Source: Spirochaetaceae bacterium
GTDB lineage: Bacteria; Spirochaetota; Spirochaetia; Treponematales; Breznakiellaceae
Direction: 5' to 3'
NCBI GenBank assembly: GCA_031275595.1
Contig: JAISOO010000054.1
Span: forward strand, 1 to 13,650
Length of the DNA stretch: 13,650 bases
This document shows, one piece after another, positions 1 through 5,733 of the stretch. Within the stretch, counting starts at the first letter, position 1, and each line of letters starts with the position of its first letter. A program made the translations under genes and the position numbers. The notes under the pieces are model-generated. The model was given only the letters and a program-made list of their open reading frames with translations, was not told where the DNA came from and did no database searches.

Positions 1-1307
1 CCCAGGGAATAACAGCCGATGTCCGCGGTGATCGCCACCGACGGAAGCCCCGCCGTTGCCCGTTTGATGGTTTCATAGCTGTCCCCATGGGGGCAGCCTG
101 CGCAGAGTTGGGGCGGGCGTTCCGGGAGCCGCGTTACATCCAAAGTCCCGGCCGCTTCGCGCTGCGCTTGGCAAAGCTGCGGCGGGCGCTCCGGGAGCCG
201 CGTTACATCCAGGGTCCCGGCCGCTTCGCGCTGGGCTTGGCAGGTGAGTACCGTGGGCCGGGGGGGCAGGCCCAGGGCCTCCCGTACCTTGCCGGGGTCC
301 AGTTCCCCGGTACGGGGCACCGTGCCGTCAAACCGCCCCGAAACCGCCGCCGCCGGGGGCAGGATACCCCGGAGCTTCTCCTCGATAAAGGGCTGGCCTT
401 CCTCGATCACCAGGATCCGTTCCGCCCCCCGGCAGAGCCGGCGGATCGATTCGGCTGGGAGGGGATAGGCGGCGATATGGAGCCGGGCGGGAACCCGTCC
501 CCCCCGGGATTTTACCAGATCCTCAAAATTTTCCTCGTAGTAGTTACCCCCCAGGCCGGAGGTGATCACCGCGAGGCTTTTGTCTTCGCCCTCCCCGGTA
601 TTGGCGGGATGGGCCGTTGACCAGGCCAGGAGTTCCCCTTGTTTGTCGATCAGGGAGCGGTAATTCCGCCGGGCATAGGCGGGAAGGAGCATCCACTGGG
701 TTTTGTCCTCCGCTTTGGAAAGGGGATTTTGCTCCCGGACGGGGGCAAGGCTTACCGCCCCCCGGGCGTGGGAAAGCCGGGTGGTCAGGCGCAGCATCAC
801 CGGGACCCGGAACCTTTCGGAAACCTCAAAGGCTTCCCGGGTCATATCGTAGGCCTCCTGCTGGTTCCGGGGTTCCAGACAGGGGGTCAGGGCAAAGGCA
901 GCGTAAAACCGGGAATCCTGCTCGTTCTGGGAACTGTGCATCCCCGGATCGTCCGCCACGGCGATCACGAGGCCCCCCTTGATCCCCAGGAGGGCGCCGT
1001 TGATAAAGGGGTCCGATGCCACGTTGAGGCCCACGTGTTTCATGGTAACGAGGGCACGGCGGCCCGCGAAGGATACCCCCAGCCCCGCTTCCAGGGCGGT
1101 CTTTTCGTTGGCGCACCACCGGGCAACGGGCCCCCCGGCCCCGCTTTGGCGGGCCTTTTGGTATTCGCCGATAAGGTACTCCAGGATCTCCGTGGAGGGG
1201 GTTCCGGGATACCCGTAGGAGGCGCTTACGCCCCCGTGGAGGGCCCCCAGGGCAGCCGCCTCGTCCCCGAGGAGCAGGGTTTGTTTGACGGAATCCGCGC
1301 CGCTCAT
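1..1307 (-). CDS. iorA: Indolepyruvate:ferredoxin oxidoreductase, alpha subunit (3' end beyond window)
   Basis: The alpha subunit of IOR oxidatively decarboxylates aryl-pyruvates (from Trp, Phe, Tyr) to aryl-acetyl-CoA and reduces ferredoxin; it acts in the cytoplasm with IorB. About 435 codons are visible. The N-terminus has the TPP/pyrimidine-domain signature YGYPGTPSTEILEYL (about residues 30-45). Later come the LCAGCPHGD motif (C402-A-G-C) and DIGCYSLG at the window edge, the start of the TPP-binding domain. The C-terminal ferredoxin-like domain usual in a protein of about 580-600 aa would lie beyond position 1. The ATG at 1307 has a good Shine-Dalgarno (GGGGAG, 6 nt spacing) and overlaps the stop of a 31-residue ORF as ATGA. 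Odd: a 23-residue perfect tandem duplication (residues 356-401) directly precedes the CxGC motif. The family call is seen in the sequence. The exact substrate (indole- versus phenylpyruvate) is known only from the family. Confidence 0.93.
   Translation of the reverse strand, partial: MSGADSVKQTLLLGDEAAALGALHGGVSASYGYPGTPSTEILEYLIGEYQKARQSGAGGPVARWCANEKTALEAGLGVSFAGRRALVTMKHVGLNVASDPFINGALLGIKGGLVIAVADDPGMHSSQNEQDSRFYAAFALTPCLEPRNQQEAYDMTREAFEVSERFRVPVMLRLTTRLSHARGAVSLAPVREQNPLSKAEDKTQWMLLPAYARRNYRSLIDKQGELLAWSTAHPANTGEGEDKSLAVITSGLGGNYYEENFEDLVKSRGGRVPARLHIAAYPLPAESIRRLCRGAERILVIEEGQPFIEEKLRGILPPAAAVSGRFDGTVPRTGELDPGKVREALGLPPRPTVLTCQAQREAAGTLDVTRLPERPPQLCQAQREAAGTLDVTRLPERPPQLCAGCPHGDSYETIKRATAGLPSVAITADIGCYSL
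105..242 (-). repeat. In-frame 2 x 69-bp tandem duplication inside iorA
   Basis: Two adjacent 69-bp units (242-174 and 173-105, read on the minus strand) each encode the same 23 residues, beginning CQAQREAAGT and ending RLPERPPQL. They sit just before the LCAGC motif. The units differ at 7 codons, all synonymous (GCC/GCG, ACC/ACT, CTG/TTG, GAG/GAA, CCG/CCC, CAG/CAA, CTT/CTC). The duplication therefore seems old enough to have drifted at silent sites while the peptide was kept. Confidence 0.95.
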
Positions 1308-1399
1308 AAAAGGCTCCCCATACCGGTACGGTCGATCCCGGGAGGCGGCTCCGGGGCTTCCGCAACGGGATAAATCATCCGGACCTTTTCAATCATCAT
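1304..1399 (-). CDS. Possible 31-residue ORF translationally coupled to iorA
   Basis: ATG at 1399 (or 1396) opens a 31-codon frame, MMIEKVRMIYPVAEAPEPPP followed by GIDRTGMGSLL, ending in a TGA that overlaps the iorA ATG (ATGA). An AAGGGG Shine-Dalgarno lies about 7 nt upstream of the ATG. The spacing, the ribosome-binding site and the stop-start overlap look like a real translated unit, either a tiny protein or a leader peptide that delivers ribosomes to iorA. I recognise no family. The peptide is proline-rich and has no membrane segment. Its short length means chance cannot be excluded. Confidence 0.45.
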   Translation of the reverse strand: MMIEKVRMIYPVAEAPEPPPGIDRTGMGSLL

Positions 1400-1416
1400 A
1401 TATATCCCCTTTATCT

Positions 1417-1458
1417 TAATCTAAGGTTGTTTTCCCAAAACTTCAGTTTGGGAAAAAC
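1417..1458 (+). repeat. 3'-module copy of the three-hairpin repeat (copy C)
   Basis: This copy keeps only the conserved linker (AATCTAAGGTTG) and hairpin 3 of the element: GTTTTCCCAAAAC, loop ttca, GTTTGGGAAAAAC. The stem is slightly shifted by a missing T and an extra A. It lies 7 nt beyond the stop codon of the SSS symporter and upstream of the 31-residue ORF and iorA. It could therefore fold in the minus-strand intercistronic RNA and separate the two transcripts or protect an RNA end. No T-run follows it on the minus strand, so it is not a classical terminator. Confidence 0.8.
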
Positions 1459-1465
1459 CGCTCCT

Positions 1466-2944
1466 TTAAATTCCCGCAAAGACCTTGTCCAAAAGCCACC
1501 GCTCCGGGGGGGCGGTAAAACGGGAAACCAGGGGAACCACGATAAAGGGAACCACGATGGCATAGGACGCGGCCAGGGGGGAACGGGCGGATCCCAACAC
1601 AAAAAAGAGGACGATTTCGGTAGCCAGCCCGGTAATCAGCCCCGCGTAAGCTCCGGCTTTGGTAACCCTCCGGCTGTAGAGGCCCAGGATGTAGGGGGCG
1701 GCAAAGGCGCCGGAAACAACCCCCCAGCTTAAGGACATAAGGGTAACGATAAACCCGATCTGGAAACGGGAAATAAAATAGGACACGATGATAAACAGGG
1801 CCGAAAGGAGGCGCATCATCGCCACTGACCGGTCCTTGCCGGTTTTGGTATCCACCTGGGAAGGGTAGAGGTCTATGGCCACCGAGGAAGAAGACACCAG
1901 CACCAGGGACGACAGGGTGGACATGGAGGCGGAAAGTACCAGGAGCAGGATCAGGGCCAGCAGGATCTGGAGGTTTCCGGTAAACTGGTTGGTCAGCAGG
2001 GTGGGGACGATGGAATCGTAGAGGATGGCCCCGGCCTCGTTCCGGGGGACCGTGTCGAGGGTGAAAAACACATGGGCGTAGGCCCCGGTCAGGTAGGCGG
2101 CGATGCCGATCATCAGGGCGAAGACCGTGGTAACCACCGCGGCCCGGGGGATCACCGCCTCGTTTTTGATGGCGTAGAATTTCTGGGTCATCTGAGGGAG
2201 GCCCCAGGTGCCGAAGCTGGTCATAAACACCAGGGAAATCACGGTAAGGACGCTGGGCCGGGCCGCCTGCGGGACATGCAGGGCGTAATTTTCAGCAGCC
2301 TTCCCGATCATTGCAACAATACCCCCGCCCTGGCCTGAGAGCACGAGGATCATGGCGGCGGCGCCGAAAAACATGATGATCCCCTGGATAAAGTCGGTTA
2401 CGGCAATGGCGAAGTAGCCCCCCAGGATGAGGTACACCCCGGTAAAGGCGATCATGATAAGGAGGGCGAGATCATAGGGGATATGGAAAACCGCCTCGAA
2501 AAGATGCCCCAGCCCCTTGAACACCGACGCGGAGTAGGGGAGGAGGAAAAAGAAGATCACCGAGGCCGCCACGGGCTTTAAGTGTTTTGCCCCGTACCGT
2601 TCCTGGAGGAATTCCGGCATGGTCATGGCGTCCAGGTTCTGGGTCATCCGCCGGGTCCGCCGGGCCAAAACCACCCACGCCGCGCAGGCGCCGATAAGGG
2701 CGTTCCCCAGGGCGATCCACAGGGCGTTAAGGCCGAACTGCCAGCCCTGGGCCCCGGCAAAACCGATGAAGATCACCGCGGAAAAATAGGAGGTTCCGTA
2801 GGCTACCGCGGAAACCCAGGGGCCCATGCTCCTGCCCCCCAGGAAAAAATCCCCCAGGGTTTTGGTTTTCCGCATCCCCCATATTCCAACCGCCGTCATC
2901 AGGGCTAAAAATACCACCAGAAAAATAATGCCTATGCTGACCAT
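1466..2944 (-). CDS. Sodium:solute symporter (SSS family) permease
   Basis: A 492-residue integral membrane transporter of the SSS (PutP/PanF/SGLT) family, normal in length, expected to couple Na+ entry to solute uptake across the inner membrane. Family hallmarks are the N-terminal helix followed by GDFFLGGRSMGPW and the unwound TM1-type SAVAYGTSYFSAV. A Ser-rich Na2-site helix, SASMSTLSS, lies around residues 335-350, followed by SSSSVAIDLY. There are hydrophobic segments throughout, about 13 as usual for the family. The start is well supported: AGAGGAAG lies 5 nt before the ATG. The substrate cannot be read from sequence. The downstream iorA on the same strand makes an amino acid, aryl-acid or 2-oxoacid plausible, as inference only. 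An extended -10 box lies about 27 nt upstream and a dispersed repeat just beyond that. Confidence 0.9.
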   Translation of the reverse strand: MVSIGIIFLVVFLALMTAVGIWGMRKTKTLGDFFLGGRSMGPWVSAVAYGTSYFSAVIFIGFAGAQGWQFGLNALWIALGNALIGACAAWVVLARRTRRMTQNLDAMTMPEFLQERYGAKHLKPVAASVIFFFLLPYSASVFKGLGHLFEAVFHIPYDLALLIMIAFTGVYLILGGYFAIAVTDFIQGIIMFFGAAAMILVLSGQGGGIVAMIGKAAENYALHVPQAARPSVLTVISLVFMTSFGTWGLPQMTQKFYAIKNEAVIPRAAVVTTVFALMIGIAAYLTGAYAHVFFTLDTVPRNEAGAILYDSIVPTLLTNQFTGNLQILLALILLLVLSASMSTLSSLVLVSSSSVAIDLYPSQVDTKTGKDRSVAMMRLLSALFIIVSYFISRFQIGFIVTLMSLSWGVVSGAFAAPYILGLYSRRVTKAGAYAGLITGLATEIVLFFVLGSARSPLAASYAIVVPFIVVPLVSRFTAPPERWLLDKVFAGI

Positions 2945-2971
2945 GGTATCTTCCTCTTATAAATACGGAAT

Positions 2972-2980
2972 TTTGTATCA
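2972..2980 (-). promoter_or_regulatory. Extended -10 promoter for the SSS symporter
   Basis: The minus strand reads TGATACAAA, an extended -10 (TGn plus TACAAA). It would start transcription near 2965, giving a leader of about 20 nt that contains the AGAGGAAG ribosome site. No -35 is visible; its place is occupied by hairpin 1 of the repeat at 2984-3100. The same TGATACA core occurs in the divergent promoter at 7419-7448. Confidence 0.45.
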
Positions 2981-2983
2981 ACG

Positions 2984-3100
2984 GAGCCTTCCCCAAAACC
3001 CGCTTGGTTTTGGGGAAGGCTTTGGAAAAAACGGCCAAAAGCCCGTTTTTTCCTCTAAATCTAAGGTTGCTTTCCCAAAAGCTGAAGTTTTGGGAAAGCC
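2984..3100 (+). repeat. Three-hairpin dispersed intergenic repeat, full copy A
   Basis: The element has three hairpins in order. Hairpin 1 is AGCCTTCCCCAAAACC (2985-3000) paired with its complement at 3006-3021, loop cgctt. Hairpin 2 is GGAAAAAACGG (3024-3034) with CCGTTTTTTCC (3043-3053), terminator-like on either strand. Then comes the unpaired linker CTAAATCTAAGGTT, and hairpin 3, GCTTTCCCAAAA (3069-3080) with TTTTGGGAAAGC (3088-3099). Copy B at 13535-13650 aligns over its whole length with about 14 substitutions and two single-base indels. Copy A lies between divergent genes, where a terminator is not needed, so it is more likely a REP/MITE-like dispersed element or a structured RNA or DNA unit. 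No transposase is in view. Confidence 0.9.
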
Positions 3101-3108
3101 TCGACGGT

Positions 3109-3210
3109 TTATGCTATCAGATTGACAGAATTTATGCCAGTACGCAGTGTCTGCCCCGGCATCATCGGATCCTGAAGGTTCGGCCCTCCGGGGATGGCTG
3201 CGGAATTCAT
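3109..3210 (-). CDS. Possible 33-residue ORF (doubtful)
   Basis: ATG at 3210 opens a 33-codon frame, MNSAAIPGGPNLQDPMMPGQ followed by TLRTGINSVNLIA, ending TAA just before the repeat element. Nothing is recognised. A GGGA lies only 2 nt before the ATG, too close for a normal Shine-Dalgarno. The composition reads like protein, but the length is well within chance. It would be transcribed in the direction of the SSS symporter. Listed because it fills most of the 147-bp gap before the glycosyltransferase gene. Confidence 0.2.
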   Translation of the reverse strand: MNSAAIPGGPNLQDPMMPGQTLRTGINSVNLIA

Positions 3211-3239
3211 TTCCCAAAAAGCCCTGGGTATGGTATACT
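3211..3239 (+). promoter_or_regulatory. Extended -10 promoter of the GT4 gene, predicting a leaderless mRNA
   Basis: TGGTATACT (3231-3239) is a strong extended -10. TTCCCA at 3211-3216, with 17-bp spacing, is a 4/6 match to -35. The -10 ends 8 nt before the ATG at 3248, so transcription should begin within a base or two of the start codon. No Shine-Dalgarno is visible in that gap. Confidence 0.55.
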
Positions 3240-3247
3240 GGTAATAT

Positions 3248-4474
3248 ATGAAAATCGTCATGTTTACCGATGCCTACTGGCCCCGGGTTAATGGTGTTAC
3301 CGTATCGGTGGATTCTTTTTCCCATGCCCTGCTGCGGGCGGGGCACCAGGTGTTGATTGTTTGTTCTTTTTACCCCGATTCGGATTTGGTGGAGCGGATC
3401 ACCGCGGGATCGGAGCATGGGCACGACGATGGGGACCCCCTGGTGATACGGGTTCCTTCCATGCCCCTGTTTCTTTCTAAAGAAGACCGGCTTGCAAAGA
3501 TACATAAGTGGTTTTGGGTATCCAAACAGATCGACCTGTTTGGCCCGGATGTGCTCCATATTAATTCTGAATTTGTGATTGCCGAATTCGGGTTTCAATA
3601 CGCGAAACGGAATAACCTTCCCGCGGTATATACCTTTCATACCCTCTGGGAGGATTACGCGGTGAATTATTTTCCCATGGTTCCGGTATTTTTGCTCAAA
3701 TTTTTTGCCCGCCGTTACCTTAAATACGTAATCAACAAAGCCTATTTGATCATTGTCCCCACCATTCAGATCCAGGAGGTTATTAAAAAGTATAATATAA
3801 AAAAACAGATCTACCTCTTGCCGACGGGAATAGATCCCCGCATCTTTGAGCGTGAAACCTCGGAAGTGGACCGCTTTAGAAACATTATGGAAAAAAAGCA
3901 TCCTGTTTTAAAGGGGAAACGGATATTGCTATTCGCCGGCCGGATCGCCAAAGAAAAAAACCTGGATTTTTTGCTTTCCCTGGTTCCCCGGATTCGGGAA
4001 AAACACCCGGAAACGGTTTTTTTGTTCGTCGGCAATGGGCCGGATCTTGCGTATTTCCAGCGGGAATGTGAGGGAAAGGGTATTGAGGAACACTGTATCT
4101 TTACCGGATATCTTACCCGGGATGATCTGGCCTTGACCTATGCCATTTCCAGTATCTTTGTTTTTCCCTCCCTCACGGAGACCCAGGGCTTGGTAACCAT
4201 CGAGGCCATGTTGTCCGGTACGCCGGTGGTGGCCATCGGTGAAATGGGTACCATCATGGTGATGGGCGGAAACAACGGGGGGTTTATGGTAAAAAACGAT
4301 CCCGATGAATTTGCCGGACGGGTTTTTGACTTGCTGGAAGATCAGGACCTCTATCAACGGAAAGCCGCCGAGGCGAAAATCCACGGGAGCGCCTGGACCA
4401 TTGATTCTTTGACGGAAAAACTGGTACAAATATACCGGGATGCCATTAAAAGTTTTCCCCAAAAACACCAATAG
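3248..4474 (+). CDS. GT4-family glycosyltransferase, diacylglycerol glucosyltransferase-like
   Basis: A 408-residue GT-B retaining glycosyltransferase, of the length and layout of alpha-monoglucosyl-diacylglycerol synthases and PimB-like enzymes. These act on the cytoplasmic face of the inner membrane and use NDP-sugar to glycosylate a lipid. The N-terminal acceptor domain starts MKIVMFTDAYWPRVNGV with the Gly-loop, followed by HTLWEDYAVNYFP (about 135-147) and a basic amphipathic stretch (KFFARRYLKYVINK) suited to membrane contact. The donor domain has PTGID (192-196), FAGRIAKEKN and the EX7E motif E311/E319 in SLTETQGLVTIEAM. The next gene starts 11 bp downstream with its ribosome site overlapping this stop codon, so they form an operon. 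The exact lipid acceptor and sugar are inferred from family resemblance; a sugar-phosphate or glycan acceptor is possible. Confidence 0.85.
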   Translation: MKIVMFTDAYWPRVNGVTVSVDSFSHALLRAGHQVLIVCSFYPDSDLVERITAGSEHGHDDGDPLVIRVPSMPLFLSKEDRLAKIHKWFWVSKQIDLFGPDVLHINSEFVIAEFGFQYAKRNNLPAVYTFHTLWEDYAVNYFPMVPVFLLKFFARRYLKYVINKAYLIIVPTIQIQEVIKKYNIKKQIYLLPTGIDPRIFERETSEVDRFRNIMEKKHPVLKGKRILLFAGRIAKEKNLDFLLSLVPRIREKHPETVFLFVGNGPDLAYFQRECEGKGIEEHCIFTGYLTRDDLALTYAISSIFVFPSLTETQGLVTIEAMLSGTPVVAIGEMGTIMVMGGNNGGFMVKNDPDEFAGRVFDLLEDQDLYQRKAAEAKIHGSAWTIDSLTEKLVQIYRDAIKSFPQKHQ

Positions 4475-4485
4475 GGGTCGTATGT

Positions 4486-5733
4486 ATGGAATCCTTTGCC
4501 TCCCTGGGGATAAGTCCCGGTTTTATTGAAAAACTCACGGCGAGGAATATCCGGGAGCCTACCCCTATCCAAAAGCTGGTTATCCCCTCCCTTTTGGGGG
4601 GGCAGGATGTGCTGTTCTGTTCCGCCACGGGAACGGGTAAAACCTTTGCGTACCTTCTTCCCCTGTTCCAGACCCTTTTTGGTTCCCCCGGGGCAGGGCC
4701 CCGGGACGATCCCGGTATGGGGGGAAGGGGAACGGAATTCCTCATCCTCGCCCCTACCCTGGAATTATGTTCCCAAATAAAAAAAGAGGCGGATTTTCTC
4801 CTGGAAGGGCAGGAGCGGCGGATCAAGGTGAACCTGGTCATCGGTTCCGCCAACCTGGAACGGCAGATAGGGGCCCTTAAACGGGAGCGGCCCCAGGTAA
4901 TCGTCGGCAATCCCGGCCGCCTCGTCCTGCTGACCCGGATGAAAAAACTTGCCTTGGGGAACCTCAAGGCCCTGGTTTTGGATGAGGGGGACCGGCTTTT
5001 TGCGGAGGAACTTGCTTCCGATACCCGGGAGCTGCTGGGCCGTATAAACCGGGACCGGCAGGTTGCCGCCTGTTCGGCTACCCTCTCCCCCAAAAGCCGG
5101 GATCTGTTCTTGCCCTTTATAGGAGGAGAAGGGGCTCTTTTTGTGGAAACCAAGGAGGAGGGGATACTCCGGGACCGGATAGAACACTGGGCTTTTTTCT
5201 GTGAGGAGCGGCGGAAGATCCAAAGCCTCCGTTCCTTGCTCGGGGCGGTGAAACCGAAAAAGGCGCTGGTTTTTTCAGGCCGGGGCGGGCAGCCGGGAAA
5301 TATTGTTTCCCAGCTCCAGTATCATCACCTTTCCGCGGCGGGCCTTTACGGGGACATGGATAAAAAGAACCGAAAAGAAGCCATCGACGGCTTTCGTTCC
5401 GGAAAAATTACGGTCCTGGTTTCCAGCGACCTTGCGGCCCGGGGCCTGGACATTCCGGGCATTACCCACGTGATCGCCCTGGATGTCCCCGCCGAAGCGG
5501 GCCCCTACATCCACCGGGCGGGCCGTACCGGCCGGGCCGGCCATCGGGGGATCATGATCACCATCGGGGACGAAGGTGAGATGCGCCGCCTGGCCCGGCT
5601 GGAAAAAAAATTGGGAATTACCATTTATCCCAAGGTGCTTTACCGGGGGCGGGTATGCATTCCCGAACCTCCTGAGGAAAAAGCGCCTTCCAAAACCATC
5701 GTCCCCCCCCCTGTTCAGAAGCTTCGGGAATAG
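4486..5733 (+). CDS. DEAD-box-type ATP-dependent RNA helicase (DEGD variant)
   Basis: A 415-residue superfamily 2 RNA helicase core with little C-terminal extension. Motifs in order: Q motif (FASLGIS...REPTPIQ, near 4-30), motif I ATGTGKT (47-53), Ia PTLELCSQI, Ib GNPGRL where most relatives have TPGRL, II DEGD (166-169) instead of DEAD, III SAT, IV ALVFSGRG, V SSDLAARGLDIPG, VI HRAGRTGRAG (343-352). It is expected to unwind or remodel structured RNA (cold response, ribosome assembly or decay), but the particular paralogue cannot be told. The ATG at 4486 is chosen over the out-of-frame ATG at 4482. AGGGG (4473-4477) overlaps the glycosyltransferase stop and is correctly spaced. The last 19 bp overlap the convergent Wzi-like gene. 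Confidence 0.92.
   Translation: MESFASLGISPGFIEKLTARNIREPTPIQKLVIPSLLGGQDVLFCSATGTGKTFAYLLPLFQTLFGSPGAGPRDDPGMGGRGTEFLILAPTLELCSQIKKEADFLLEGQERRIKVNLVIGSANLERQIGALKRERPQVIVGNPGRLVLLTRMKKLALGNLKALVLDEGDRLFAEELASDTRELLGRINRDRQVAACSATLSPKSRDLFLPFIGGEGALFVETKEEGILRDRIEHWAFFCEERRKIQSLRSLLGAVKPKKALVFSGRGGQPGNIVSQLQYHHLSAAGLYGDMDKKNRKEAIDGFRSGKITVLVSSDLAARGLDIPGITHVIALDVPAEAGPYIHRAGRTGRAGHRGIMITIGDEGEMRRLARLEKKLGITIYPKVLYRGRVCIPEPPEEKAPSKTIVPPPVQKLRE

Noticed and set aside
87..1373. Plus-strand open frames at 87-620, 617-982 and 639-1373, and a minus frame at 826-1365
   Set aside because: They are other-frame readings of iorA, rich in Gly/Pro/Arg low-complexity sequence, while the minus-strand iorA frame carries clear family motifs.
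3024..3053. Hairpin 2 of the repeat as an ordinary bidirectional terminator
   Set aside because: Copy A is between divergent genes, where no transcript needs ending, and the hairpin always comes as part of the larger element; a terminator effect remains possible as a side role.
3122..3150. TTGACA at 3122 as a -35 promoter element for the GT4 gene
   Set aside because: The -10 at 17-bp spacing (CAGTGT) is poor, and TGGTATACT at 3231-3239 is a much better box near the gene.
2978..3901. 307-codon minus-strand frame opposite the glycosyltransferase
   Set aside because: It lacks any motif, runs through the dispersed repeat, and the plus strand encodes a complete GT4 enzyme with PTGID and EX7E.
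4446..5223. Long minus frames opposite the RNA helicase
   Set aside because: Arg/Ser/Pro-rich antisense shadows; all helicase motifs are on the plus strand.
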